Of a stretch of 64,000 nucleotides of DNA, positions 43,574 to 52,434 are shown piece after piece (position 1 is the first letter of the stretch; every line of letters starts with the position of its first letter). The notes beneath the pieces were generated by a model. The model had not been told where the DNA came from. It did no database searches and saw only the letters and a list, made by a program, of their open reading frames with translations. The position numbers and the translations under genes were made by a program. The stretch covers positions 266,162 through 330,161 of the forward strand of contig CAAGBC010000037.1 of the NCBI GenBank assembly GCA_900767955.1, written 5' to 3'. Source of the stretch: Spirochaetia bacterium (GTDB lineage: Bacteria; Spirochaetota; Spirochaetia; Treponematales; Treponemataceae).

Positions 43574-45415
43574 ATGAAACAGCCTGAAAAAATACTAAAA
43601 AGTGTATTTGGATATAATTATTTTAGACCATTGCAAAAAGATATTATTGATAATGTTTTGAATAAAGTTGATACATTAGCAATAATGCCAACTGGTGGTG
43701 GAAAATCTTTATGTTATCAGATTCCTGCTTTGATTTTTGAAGGGATTACAATTGTTGTTTCTCCGTTGATTTCATTAATGCAAGACCAAGTTTCTTCATT
43801 GGTAGAAAATGGCGTAAAAGCTGTGTATTTAAATAGTTCTCTTGAATGGGATGAATATTGTGATGTTGTTCGCCAAATAAAATCTGGAAAAATAAAAATT
43901 GTTTATGTTTCTCCTGAAGGGCTTGCAACGGATAGGATGAAAAGTATTTTTCAGGAATGTTCTGTTCCGATTGATTGTATTACTGTAGATGAAGCGCATT
44001 GTGTAAGTGAATGGGGGCATGACTTTAGACCTGATTATATGGGGATTGCAGCCCTTAGAAATTTTTTTCCTGATGCTGTGTTTTTGGCTTTGACTGCAAC
44101 TGCAACTGACCAAGTAAGAAAAGATATTATAAAAAATTTGGGAATGAATAAAACTTCCGTTTTTGTTGCTAGTTTTAATAGAGAAAATATTTATCTTGAA
44201 GTAAAAACAAAACGGAATCCGTTGGCTCAAATTGTGGAATGTTTGAATATGCATCCTGATGAAAGTGGTATTATTTATTGCTTTTCACGAAAACAAGTTG
44301 ACCAGCTTACTGAATCTTTGGCAAATCTTGGTTATTCTGTTTTGAATTATCATGCGGGGCTTACTGATGAAGAACGCTCTGCCCATCAGCAGAAATTTAT
44401 TCGAGATTCTGTTCAGATTATGGTTGCGACTGTTGCTTTTGGAATGGGGATAAATAAGCCGAATGTTCGTTTTGTTATTCACTATGATATGCCTAAATCT
44501 TTGGAAGAATATTATCAGGAAATAGGACGAGCAGGTCGAGATGGAATGGCATCTCATGCGTTGCTTTTGTATAACTCTGGGGATATTCATAAGATACGAT
44601 ATTTTTTTGATGAAGTTGCAGATGAAGTAAAAGCTGAAAAATTACTTCAGGGAATGATTAATTATGCAACTAATAAAACTTGTCGTCGTCGTATGTTGCT
44701 TTCATATTTTGGAGAAAGCCTTCCATATGAAAATACAACGAATGTTAATGACTGTTGTTGTGATTTGTGTTCCGATGAACCTACAAAATTTGTGGATGTA
44801 ACTGTTCCTGCTCAAAAGTTGATGTGTTGTATTATAAGAACGAATCAGCGCTTTGGAACAACTTATATTATTGATGTTTTATTGGGTTCAAGGCAAAAAA
44901 GAATTTTAGAAAATGGGCATAATATGATTTCCACATGGGGAATCGGTAAGGAATTATCTAAAGATGATTGGTTTGAACTTACGGAACGAATGCTTGAAGC
45001 TGGTTATATTAAAAAAGTTGGTGAATATAATGTTTTGGAATTAACTAGTAGCGGAAAAGGTTTGTTGGTTACTCGTGAAAAGATTGAATTGCCTGTGGTT
45101 TTTGAAGAAAAGAAAGAAATTGCAAAGACTGTTCCTGTAAAAGCAAAGACTGAATTTATTTTGCATAAAAAATCAAATATTTCTATGGATGATGAAGAAT
45201 GTCGCATTGCAGAAGAATTAAAAGTTTGGAGAAAAAATAAAGCGGAAGAAGAAAATGTTCCGCCTTATGTAATATTTGGTGATAAGACAATTTCCGATAT
45301 AGTAGCAAAAAAGCCTCAAACTGAAACTGATTTGCTTTCTATATACGGAATTGGTTCTGTAAAGGTAGAAAAATTTGGCTCAGCTATTTTAAGAATTGTA
45401 AAAAACTTAAATTAG
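43574..45415 (+). CDS. recQ: ATP-dependent DNA helicase RecQ
   Basis: 3'-5' DNA helicase, 613 aa. Walker A MPTGGGKSLCYQIPA (about 40-54), DEAH box TVDEAHCVSEWGHDFRPDY (about 140-158), helicase C-terminal motif with IGRAGRDG, Zn-binding Cys cluster (CRRR ... CCCDLC), RQC winged helix, and an HRDC-like tail (ISDIVAKKPQTETDLLSIYGIG). The ATG at 43574 gives the usual family N-terminus. An ATG at 43550 is also in frame; the Shine-Dalgarno is unclear for both. The stop overlaps the convergent DUF1015 gene by 4 nt. Confidence 0.92.
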   Translation: MKQPEKILKSVFGYNYFRPLQKDIIDNVLNKVDTLAIMPTGGGKSLCYQIPALIFEGITIVVSPLISLMQDQVSSLVENGVKAVYLNSSLEWDEYCDVVRQIKSGKIKIVYVSPEGLATDRMKSIFQECSVPIDCITVDEAHCVSEWGHDFRPDYMGIAALRNFFPDAVFLALTATATDQVRKDIIKNLGMNKTSVFVASFNRENIYLEVKTKRNPLAQIVECLNMHPDESGIIYCFSRKQVDQLTESLANLGYSVLNYHAGLTDEERSAHQQKFIRDSVQIMVATVAFGMGINKPNVRFVIHYDMPKSLEEYYQEIGRAGRDGMASHALLLYNSGDIHKIRYFFDEVADEVKAEKLLQGMINYATNKTCRRRMLLSYFGESLPYENTTNVNDCCCDLCSDEPTKFVDVTVPAQKLMCCIIRTNQRFGTTYIIDVLLGSRQKRILENGHNMISTWGIGKELSKDDWFELTERMLEAGYIKKVGEYNVLELTSSGKGLLVTREKIELPVVFEEKKEIAKTVPVKAKTEFILHKKSNISMDDEECRIAEELKVWRKNKAEEENVPPYVIFGDKTISDIVAKKPQTETDLLSIYGIGSVKVEKFGSAILRIVKNLN

Positions 45416-46794
45416 TTTGCAAATAATTTTCTACATTCTACGTAGAAACGCTTTTCGTCAGCTTCTCCCATGGAAAAACTTTTGCGTGGTAAAGGCCCTG
45501 TTTTGCTTATTGTTTGGAAGAAACTATCTTTTTCTACTGGTGGCAACAATATTGAAATTGCGTTTTCTTGTTTTCCAAGTCTGAAAACTTCTGCAGAACC
45601 GTGTATGTAGTCGATTTCAGGTCTTGCAAGGCGACAACCGTTTTCATCACAAATGTGTTGATTTGGTGCATTTTTAATAAATTCATCAAGAGCTGGTTGT
45701 AATTTTGAAACTGCTAATTCTGTGATATTTGTGGATAAACATTTGTATTTTTGAATTCCATCTTCGGTGTATGTAAAACCAAAGTTTGCAACAGAATTTT
45801 TTATATTATTTTCCAATGTTTCAGCTGTATCAAAATCTGTTACTGTTCCGTTTAATTTTTCAGCAAGAGCTGTTAATAAGTCTTGTGGTTTTACATTGAA
45901 TAAAACTCTGTGGATTGGTTCAAAAGTTAATCCTGTGTCATAGATGTTTACTATTTCTACAAGAGCGAATCGTGCATTGTGATTTTCTAATTCTTTTGGA
46001 ATAGAAATTGTTCCGTCAGCAGCTTTAATTCCGCCATTGGCTTCTTTTAATTCGTCCCAAATTGCTTTTGCTGTTGCTAGTGAATGGTTTCCGTCGCCTA
46101 CTGCAAAAAGGAATGTAGAACCATCTGATTGGATGTTGTTTTCTGCAATTTTGTTTAATGCTTCAAGTACTGTGTTGATTTCTGTATCTTCACAAACTCC
46201 CCAGCCTGTGATACTTCCGCTGTTTAGCATTAGTTTTCCGTCATAGACTGGAGTTTTTGTTTTTACAAGATTTCCAACTTTTTCTATTAAATCGTTGTCC
46301 TTGTCATTTATAAGTAACATTATGTGAGGCATTTCAAGATTTGCGCCACGACGAATTTCCATTCTTGGAGGGATTCTATCAATGATTGTTGCTTCTGTTG
46401 CTCTGATTAACGCTTTGCTGAAAGGTTTCCATTCGTATGTTTCTAAATCGATAGCAACCATCAAACCTTTGCGTGTTCTGTTGTATGCAGTTGTTCGTTC
46501 CAAATATATGAATTGCTTTTTTTCTTGTGCAAAAACAGATGAATTAAGGTAATCTTTCATTGTTGCTTTGATTTTTGCAATGCGTTCCTGTTTGTTTTCT
46601 TCATTGAGATAAACTTCTGGAAAGATAATATTAAGTGATGAAGGATTGTTTTTTATTATTTCTTCAACATTTTTCCAATATTCTTTGTCTTGTGTATATT
46701 GGTCACAAGCAACAACAGCCCATTTTTCTATATTGTTATTTGATGGTAATAAAATTTCAGGAATTTGAATTCCGAGTTCGTTAAAAGTTTTCAT
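45412..46794 (-). CDS. DUF1015 family protein
   Basis: 460 aa cytoplasmic protein. Family blocks: IQIPEILLPSNNNIEKWAVVACDQYTQD (partly quoted; the N-terminal P...WAVVACDQY block), FAVGDGNHSLATAKAIWDEL (equivalent of the DGHHR motif) and LPRKSFSMGEADEKRFYVECRKL near the end. DUF1015 proteins are often near serine/threonine metabolism genes but no reaction is assigned. Divergent from rpoN with only 46 bp between starts, so their promoters overlap. Confidence 0.85.
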   Translation of the reverse strand: MKTFNELGIQIPEILLPSNNNIEKWAVVACDQYTQDKEYWKNVEEIIKNNPSSLNIIFPEVYLNEENKQERIAKIKATMKDYLNSSVFAQEKKQFIYLERTTAYNRTRKGLMVAIDLETYEWKPFSKALIRATEATIIDRIPPRMEIRRGANLEMPHIMLLINDKDNDLIEKVGNLVKTKTPVYDGKLMLNSGSITGWGVCEDTEINTVLEALNKIAENNIQSDGSTFLFAVGDGNHSLATAKAIWDELKEANGGIKAADGTISIPKELENHNARFALVEIVNIYDTGLTFEPIHRVLFNVKPQDLLTALAEKLNGTVTDFDTAETLENNIKNSVANFGFTYTEDGIQKYKCLSTNITELAVSKLQPALDEFIKNAPNQHICDENGCRLARPEIDYIHGSAEVFRLGKQENAISILLPPVEKDSFFQTISKTGPLPRKSFSMGEADEKRFYVECRKLFAN

Positions 46795-46825
46795 GGGGAA
46801 ACTATAACAAATATTTTTTGTTTAT

Positions 46826-46833
46826 GCTATAAT
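46826..46833 (+). promoter_or_regulatory. extended -10 promoter of rpoN, leaderless
   Basis: TGCTATAAT (TG plus TATAAT at 46828-46833) ends 7 nt before the rpoN ATG. No Shine-Dalgarno is present. Confidence 0.6.
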
Positions 46834-46840
46834 TTCCAAG

Positions 46841-48343
46841 ATGTCAGCTTTTGAACTTAATCAATTTCATTCATTAGAAACTTTTCAATCTCAAACTCAG
46901 AAATTAACTCGTAGACAAATTGTTGCAATGAAAATGTTATCAATGAATAATGGTGAGTTAAGAAATGAAATTATTAAAAATGTAAAAGAAAATCCTGCAT
47001 TAGAAATTGTAAATATTTCCCCAACTAGAAATGATAAAAAATCTGCAATTAGCGAATCTTTTTTGCAAGATTATAAAGTGTCTTCAGTTTCGTCCCAACA
47101 AAATGAATTATCAAATGTTCATCAATCGATGTTAGAAAGCGTTTCGGATTTTAGAGAATCGTTGCAAGAGCATTTGATGTTTCAATTGAACACGATGCAC
47201 ATTTCAAATACTGAGTATGAAATCTGTAAAATTTTAATTTACAATCTTAATTCGGAAGGTTTTCACATAAAAGAGCCTTTGGAACTTATAAATTCTTTTG
47301 ATTTTTTTTGTTCCGAAAGTTTGTTGGCAAAATGTATTAATTATATTCAGGAAATGGAACCAACTGGAATTTGTTGTCGTAATATAGAAGAAAGTTTGTT
47401 GATTCAGGCAATTCAAAAAGGAACAAATAATCCGTTGGTGAAATTTATTCTTTCTGGAAATTTGGCAATAATAAATCCTCCTGTCCCTGAAAAAATAAAA
47501 AGAAAGATTCTTGCAAAGCTGGAAAGTATTCACAATGTTGAAATATCAAAAAAAGATGTGACTGAAGAAAATATTGAAAATGCAATAAAATTTATTCGCA
47601 CTTTGGAACCTCGTCCTGCAAGAAATTTTTCATCAAATTCTATTTCGCAATTTCAAAATCAATACACAAATCCTGATGTTTATGTAACAAAAGAAAGCGG
47701 GTATGTGGAAAAAAGTGATTTTGAAAATGGTATTATAAAGGTTGATGAAAAAAATTATTTTCGTGTTACGATGAATTCTGATTTTATTCCTAAGATTCAA
47801 ATTTCCAAAGAATTTATGGCAAAAGTAAAAAATAGTGAAAAACTTGCTTCGGATAATAAATATTTAAAACAAACATTAAAAAGTGCACAAAGTTTTATTG
47901 AAACTGTTGATTTTAGAAATTTGATTTTCTTAAAGGCCTGTTCAAATTTGGTAAATATTCAAAAAGAGTTTTTTCAAAATGGAAAAGGGAATTTAGTTCC
48001 TTTGTCTCAAAAGAAATTTGCAGAAATGATTGATGTTCATGAGTCTACTGTTTCAAGAATGGCAGATGGCAAAAGTATTATGTGTGATTGGGGAACTTTT
48101 AGAATTAAATATTTTTTTACGACGGCATTTTCTTTAAAAACTGATACTGAAATAAAAGAAGTTTCAAGTGATACAATTTGTCATTTGATTATTGAAATAT
48201 TAGAAAATCAAAAAGATAAATCAAAGCATTTGTCGGATCAAAAAATTGCCGATGAATTGGGCAATCGTGGTTATAAAATTGCTAGGCGAACTGTTGCAAA
48301 ATATCGTGCAAAGTTAAATATTGGTTCTTCTTTTGAAAGATGA
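46841..48343 (+). CDS. rpoN: RNA polymerase sigma-54 factor RpoN
   Basis: 500 aa. The N-terminal Gln/Leu-rich activator region (FQSQTQKLTRRQIVAMKMLSM, partly quoted) is followed by the core-binding domain (LQEHLMFQLN...LNSEGF), an HTH (LSQKKFAEMIDVHESTVSRMADGK) and the RpoN box (ARRTVAKYR) near the end. The acidic region II typical of enterobacteria is short. It directs enhancer-dependent transcription; activators are not in the window. Neighbours hpf, hprK and ptsH echo the rpoN-hpf-pts clusters of proteobacteria. Confidence 0.93.
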   Translation: MSAFELNQFHSLETFQSQTQKLTRRQIVAMKMLSMNNGELRNEIIKNVKENPALEIVNISPTRNDKKSAISESFLQDYKVSSVSSQQNELSNVHQSMLESVSDFRESLQEHLMFQLNTMHISNTEYEICKILIYNLNSEGFHIKEPLELINSFDFFCSESLLAKCINYIQEMEPTGICCRNIEESLLIQAIQKGTNNPLVKFILSGNLAIINPPVPEKIKRKILAKLESIHNVEISKKDVTEENIENAIKFIRTLEPRPARNFSSNSISQFQNQYTNPDVYVTKESGYVEKSDFENGIIKVDEKNYFRVTMNSDFIPKIQISKEFMAKVKNSEKLASDNKYLKQTLKSAQSFIETVDFRNLIFLKACSNLVNIQKEFFQNGKGNLVPLSQKKFAEMIDVHESTVSRMADGKSIMCDWGTFRIKYFFTTAFSLKTDTEIKEVSSDTICHLIIEILENQKDKSKHLSDQKIADELGNRGYKIARRTVAKYRAKLNIGSSFER

Positions 48344-48363
48344 AAAATTGTTGTTAAATAAAA

Positions 48364-48424
48364 AAGGGGATTCAAATAAGTAACGAAGACTTTTCATTAG
48401 GTTACTTGATTTTAAAATCCCCTT
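48364..48424. terminator. bidirectional terminator (rpoN / hpf)
   Basis: Outer arms AAGGGGATT / AATCCCCTT, inner arms AAGTAAC / GTTACTT, long loop. Lies between convergent genes. Confidence 0.75.
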
Positions 48425-48454
48425 GTATTGTATAAAAACTTTAAATATTAAAGA

Positions 48455-48745
48455 TTATTTCTTTTCTTGAACTTTATCTTTTTCTTTTTTGATTTTGTTA
48501 TCAAGAACATCCATCATTTTGTTGAGAGCTGCTCCAAAATCAAAATCTTCGCCTGTAACATGAGCTTGTGTTCCCCAGCGGAAATTTACTGTTGTATCAA
48601 AGCTATATGCTTTATCATGTTTTACATGCATAATTAAATCAACTATCAAATCGTCTGCATACGAAATTCTTTTTAATTTTGAATCTATCATTTCTGATTG
48701 TTTTTGTTCTAGTGTAAACCCAACTGCTTTTACTGATGTAGTCAT
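48455..48745 (-). CDS. hpf: ribosome hibernation-promoting factor (short HPF/RaiA family)
   Basis: 96 aa, short-form HPF. The body matches the family (VKAVGFTLEQKQSEMIDSKLKRISYADDLI, partly quoted; then AHVTGEDFDFGAALNKMMDVLDNKI) with a Lys-rich tail (KKEKDKVQEKK). It binds the 30S decoding region and stabilises inactive ribosomes in stationary phase. The ATG at 48745 has AGGAGA 5-6 nt upstream, the terminal element of leader L4. Opposite in direction to rpoN and hprK but between them. Confidence 0.87.
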   Translation of the reverse strand: MTTSVKAVGFTLEQKQSEMIDSKLKRISYADDLIVDLIMHVKHDKAYSFDTTVNFRWGTQAHVTGEDFDFGAALNKMMDVLDNKIKKEKDKVQEKK

Positions 48746-48876
48746 AACATTCTCCTATTAAAAAGCCTTCATGAAAATATCAAGCAAGCTTTTTAGCTGT
48801 TTCACAATAAGATGAGAAATAGCAAGTATTAATAAAGTTCGCAACGCAAACTTGTGGAAAAATAAATTTAATCCAC
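48746..48876 (-). promoter_or_regulatory. mosaic hairpin leader, copy L4 (diverged)
   Basis: On the minus strand: A (48876-48854, GTGGATT / AAT..CCAC type), B (48853-48834, AGTTTGC-gtt-GCGAACT), D (48823-48796, GCTATTTC / GAAACAGC), E (48795-48759, AAAAAGC / GCTTTTT), then AGGAGA and the hpf ATG. Primary sequence differs from L1-L3 but the order of hairpins is kept. D shows a compensatory T-A to C-G change at the stem's inner pair. Confidence 0.6.
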
Positions 48877-48988
48877 TTCTTGAAAGGTCGAAACTCGTTT
48901 TCAAGCTCTCTTCTAATATACAATGAGAATTCATAAAACGCAAATTTTCTTTTTTTAATATTTTGATATAAAAAAAAGAAAATAAAAG

Positions 48989-49017
48989 TTGATAAAATAT
49001 CAATGTATGTGTATAGT
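48989..49017 (+). promoter_or_regulatory. promoter of hprK
   Basis: -35 TTGATA (48989-48994), 17-nt spacer, -10 TATAGT (49012-49017). The ATG at 49028 is 10 nt past the -10 box, so the leader is only a few bases and lacks a Shine-Dalgarno. Confidence 0.7.
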
Positions 49018-49027
49018 ATATATATCT

Positions 49028-50017
49028 ATGGCTGAAAAGAAATTTACCGTTCTTGATTTACTCGAACTAGATTTACAAGATCACGATGCTCTTGAATTAA
49101 AATGTATTGCAGGGCGCAGAGGTTTACCAAAAGAATTAATTGTTTCTGATATAAATCGTCCAGGACTTGCATTATCAGGTTTTTTTGATTCATTTGCATA
49201 TCAGCGTGTTCAATTATTTGGTCGTGGTGAAGTTGCGTATTTAAATAAGTTAAAAAGCGAAAATAGAATTGATACAATTAAGCAATTTTTTGAATATAAC
49301 ATTCCTTGTTGTGTTTTTTCTCATGAAAGAACTCCTCCTGAAGAATTTATACAAATAGCAGAAGATGCTTGTTGTCCTATTTTGCAAACATCTCTTGAAT
49401 CTACAGTTTTTTCTAGTAGATTGATTCGTGCCTTTTCTAATATTTTTGCTCCACGAAAATCTTTGCATGGGGTTTTAGTTGAAGTATATGGTGTTGGAAT
49501 TTTACTAATTGGTCATTCTGGCGTTGGTAAAAGTGAAACTGCTTTGGAATTAGTAGAACGAGGCCATCGTCTTGTTGCTGATGATGTTGTAGAAGTTAGT
49601 TGTGTTAATGGAAATATAATTCTTGGTCGTGGTGCTAATTCATTAATAAGCCATCACATGGAAATTCGTGGGTTGGGAATTATTAATATTTCTCAACTTT
49701 ATGGAGTTGGTGCCATTCGCGAACAAAAAGAAGTTCAACTTGTTGTAAAACTTGAGGAATGGGATCAAAACAAAGTTTATGACCGTTTGGGTATGCAACA
49801 AAGTTATATGGATATTCTTGGGGTAAAAGTTCCTCAAATTGATATTCCTGTAAGACCTGGGCGTAACTTGCCTATTATTATTGAAGCTGCATCAATGAAC
49901 GAGCGTTTGAAAAAAATGGGATACAATTCTGCAAAAGAGTTTAATCAAAATGTTCTTAAGTGGATTGAAACCAGCGAAGCTAAATCTGCATATTTTGGAA
50001 ATGATGATATATATTAA
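49028..50017 (+). CDS. hprK: HPr kinase/phosphorylase
   Basis: Bifunctional serine kinase/phosphorylase acting on HPr Ser46. 329 aa. The N-terminal DRTGG-like domain (VLDLLELDLQ...GRRGLPKELIVSDINRPGLALSG, partly quoted) is followed by the kinase core with P-loop GHSGVGKSETALEL (about 155-168), VADDVVEV, and the signature MEIRGLGIINI (about 205-215), plus IPVRPGRNLPIIIEAA near the C-terminus. The ATG at 49028 fits the promoter; an upstream frame start is rejected. ptsH follows after 21 nt. Confidence 0.94.
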   Translation: MAEKKFTVLDLLELDLQDHDALELKCIAGRRGLPKELIVSDINRPGLALSGFFDSFAYQRVQLFGRGEVAYLNKLKSENRIDTIKQFFEYNIPCCVFSHERTPPEEFIQIAEDACCPILQTSLESTVFSSRLIRAFSNIFAPRKSLHGVLVEVYGVGILLIGHSGVGKSETALELVERGHRLVADDVVEVSCVNGNIILGRGANSLISHHMEIRGLGIINISQLYGVGAIREQKEVQLVVKLEEWDQNKVYDRLGMQQSYMDILGVKVPQIDIPVRPGRNLPIIIEAASMNERLKKMGYNSAKEFNQNVLKWIETSEAKSAYFGNDDIY

Positions 50018-50038
50018 TTTATAAGGGTGGATAAAATT

Positions 50039-50305
50039 ATGGTAGAAAAAATTTTGACAGTTAAAAACAGAGCGGGAATTCACGCTCGTCCTGCAGCAAT
50101 AATTGCGCAAACTGCAAATAAATTTGCTTGTGAAGTAACACTTTCTCGTGATGATTCTGCTGTTAATGCAAAATCAATTATGGGTGTTATTACAATGGCA
50201 GCTGGGTACAATACTGTTCTTACATTAAAAACAGAAGGCCCTGATGAATCAGAAGCCGCAGCAGCAATTGTTGCGTTGTTTGAGTCTAAATTTGAAGAAG
50301 AATAA
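50039..50305 (+). CDS. ptsH: phosphocarrier protein HPr
   Basis: 88 aa. Phospho-His site GIHARPAA (His about residue 14) and regulatory Ser site NAKSIMGV (Ser about 45) are both intact, so it can be modified by enzyme I and by HprK. The ATG at 50039 is preceded by AGGGTGG; an in-frame GTG lies at 50027. In the same operon as hprK. No enzyme I or EII gene lies in the window, so its role may be regulatory, as proposed for other spirochaetes. Confidence 0.92.
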   Translation: MVEKILTVKNRAGIHARPAAIIAQTANKFACEVTLSRDDSAVNAKSIMGVITMAAGYNTVLTLKTEGPDESEAAAAIVALFESKFEEE

Positions 50306-50415
50306 AATATATTTTTGATAATTATTGTTAAAATTCTCTATTAATTCTATGGATATTTTATAAGAATTATTCCATTTTATATCAGTTTTTAGGGATTATT
50401 TTCATAGGGGTAGGT

Positions 50416-51027
50416 ATGAAACAAATAACAGATAGACAAAAAGAAGTTTTAACTTTTATTGCGAATTTTACAGAGGAAAATGTATATCCTCCAACTGTTC
50501 GTGAAATTAGTGAACATTTTAAAATTTCAATACGAGCAGTACAAGATCATATTTGTGCTTTGCAAAAAAAAGGTTATCTTTCTACTGAACAAAAACGCTC
50601 TCGTTCTATAAGAGTTCTTGTTGACGAACGCCAAAAAACAGAAAAAGTTTTTGTTGATAAAGTTCCTTTGATTGGAAAAGTTGCTGCTGGTAAACCTTTG
50701 TTTTGTGAAGAAAATTTAGATGGTTATGTAAATCTTGCAGAACCTTTTATTCATCCTGGAAAAAGTTATTTTGCATTACGAGTTCGTGGAACAAGTATGA
50801 TAGATGCTGGAATTTTAGAAGGTGATTTAGCTGTTATTGAACAAGCTTCTACTGCTATTGATGGACAAATTGTAGTTGCAGTATTAGAAGATGCGATAAC
50901 ATTAAAAAGATATTACAAAGAAGCAACAAGAGTTAGATTGCAACCAGAAAATTCTGCATTCCAAGCAATATATTGCCAAGATGTAAGAATTGTTGGTGTT
51001 TTATCTAGTATCGTAAGAACATACTAA
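50416..51027 (+). CDS. lexA: LexA repressor
   Basis: SOS repressor, 203 aa. Winged HTH PPTVREISEHFKISIRAVQDHICALQKKGYL (partly quoted). Self-cleavage site Ala-Gly in GKVAAGKPLF (about 91). Catalytic Ser in RGTSMIDAGI (about 127) and Lys in EDAITLKRYY (about 164). An AGGGG-type Shine-Dalgarno precedes the ATG. No obvious Bacillus-type (GAAC-N4-GTTC) operator is visible in the 110 bp upstream, so this lineage's SOS box differs or autoregulation is weak. holA follows after 21 nt. Confidence 0.93.
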   Translation: MKQITDRQKEVLTFIANFTEENVYPPTVREISEHFKISIRAVQDHICALQKKGYLSTEQKRSRSIRVLVDERQKTEKVFVDKVPLIGKVAAGKPLFCEENLDGYVNLAEPFIHPGKSYFALRVRGTSMIDAGILEGDLAVIEQASTAIDGQIVVAVLEDAITLKRYYKEATRVRLQPENSAFQAIYCQDVRIVGVLSSIVRTY

Positions 51028-51048
51028 GTTCATTTTTGGAATAAAACA

Positions 51049-52068
51049 ATGAGTGCTCCGATTTATTTATACACAGGTCCTGAAGCAGGAGAAAGAAAAG
51101 AAGCTGTAGAAAAAATAAAAAAAACTCTACGCAAAGATTTTGGTGATTTAGAAGAATATAATTTCTATGCATCAGAAACATCTGTGAATGAATTTATGTC
51201 CGTTTTGCAAAATGAATCATTGTTTTCTAGTGCAACTTGTGTTGTTGTAAAAAATGCAGAAGTAATCAAAAAAAAGGAGGATATTGAAACTATTGTAAAT
51301 TGGGTTTCTTCAGTTAATACTCAAAGCTCTGTTTTGATTCTTACTTCTGATTCTGTTTCTATAGATACAAAAATTGAAAAAGCCGTTCCTACCCAAAATA
51401 AAAAAATATTTTGGGAAATGTTTGAAGACAGAAAATTATCTTGGGTTTTTGATTTTTTTAAAAAGAATGGTTATTCAATTTCGGAAGACGCCGCAAATGC
51501 AATATTGGAATTAGTAGAAAATAATACAGAAGCGCTTCGAAATGAATGTTCAAGATTTTTTGTGTGTTTCCCGTCTTCAAAAGAAATTACTGAATCTGAT
51601 GTTGAATCAATTCTTGTTCACAATAGGGAAGAATCTGCTTTTAGTTTGTTTGATTCTATAAGTAATCCTTCTGTTTCAGAAAATGAACGCCTTCAAAAAG
51701 GTTTAGAAATTTTGCAAAGAATTAGATTATCAAAAGATAATTCTTCTGTGATGTTAATTGCGGGGCTAACTTCTTGTTTTAGAAAACTTTCGATTTATCA
51801 TAAATTGCAATCCGCAAGAATGAATGATGATTTTAATTTAAAAATAAATGGCTTTTCTAGCAAAAAAATGAAAACGCAATACAACCGTGCATCAAAAGTA
51901 TGGACTGTGGGACAAGTTGTTGCCATATTGTCGTTGTTGTCTTCTGCTGATATGAGTATAAGATCAAGCGGAACTTTGCTAGAAGACACACTTTTGCAAA
52001 AGTTATTGTACGAGATAATTATAAAAAAAGGTGGAACAAGTGCTGTTTACGACTTTAGTCTAAATTAA
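51049..52068 (+). CDS. holA: DNA polymerase III delta subunit
   Basis: Clamp-loader subunit, 339 aa. Family layout: N-terminal IYLYTGPEAGERKEAVEKI, VVVKNAEVIKKKEDIETIVNWV (partly quoted), SSVLILTSDS, the helical middle ILELVENNTEALRNECSRF, and C-terminal collar helices ending LLSSADMSIRSSGTLLEDTLLQKLLYEI (partly quoted). Sequence is divergent as usual for HolA. It starts 21 nt after lexA, probably co-transcribed. The stop overlaps the convergent PC4-like gene by 14 nt. Confidence 0.85.
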   Translation: MSAPIYLYTGPEAGERKEAVEKIKKTLRKDFGDLEEYNFYASETSVNEFMSVLQNESLFSSATCVVVKNAEVIKKKEDIETIVNWVSSVNTQSSVLILTSDSVSIDTKIEKAVPTQNKKIFWEMFEDRKLSWVFDFFKKNGYSISEDAANAILELVENNTEALRNECSRFFVCFPSSKEITESDVESILVHNREESAFSLFDSISNPSVSENERLQKGLEILQRIRLSKDNSSVMLIAGLTSCFRKLSIYHKLQSARMNDDFNLKINGFSSKKMKTQYNRASKVWTVGQVVAILSLLSSADMSIRSSGTLLEDTLLQKLLYEIIIKKGGTSAVYDFSLN

Positions 52069-52282
52069 TATTCATTAGAAGATTTTTTAATGAACTTAAA
52101 TCTTCAGTTGTAAGAGTAACGCCTTTTCCCATTTTTTGATGATCAGGAGACCAGCTTCTTAAATCGTATTTTGCAGGTCTTCCACCCCAAGATACTTTGT
52201 TTAGTTCAAGATTCCATCCACCTTTTCCTTCTGAAATAATTCCAATAGTTTCTGTAATTTCAAATGAAAAGTCTTCTGCCAT
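52055..52282 (-). CDS. YdbC/PC4-like small DNA-binding protein
   Basis: 75 aa. Compact beta-helix fold of the PC4/YdbC family: FEITETIGIISEGKGGWNLELNKVSWGGRPAKYDLRSWSPDHQKMGKGVTL (quoted in part; key residues GGW, W-GG-P-KYD-R-W, and KMGKGVTL). Members bind single-stranded DNA or act as transcription cofactors. Starts with a clear GGAGG-type site. Convergent with holA and overlapping it by 14 nt. Role probably general. Confidence 0.8.
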   Translation of the reverse strand: MAEDFSFEITETIGIISEGKGGWNLELNKVSWGGRPAKYDLRSWSPDHQKMGKGVTLTTEDLSSLKNLLMNINLD

Positions 52283-52434
52283 TTTATTCCTCCAAAATGT
52301 TCCTATAATATAGAAAGTATATAGTTATTATCGGTATATATTATTTTTTTCATAAAAGAAGTTTTCAAACATTGCTTGACTTCGGAAAGTGTTGTAAAAT
52401 AGTAGCATTGATTAAAGTTATTCGGAGGATTATT

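Noticed and set aside
50306..50415. LexA operator upstream of lexA
   Set aside because: No GAAC-N4-GTTC or CTGT-N8-ACAG palindrome is found by eye. A different SOS box cannot be excluded.
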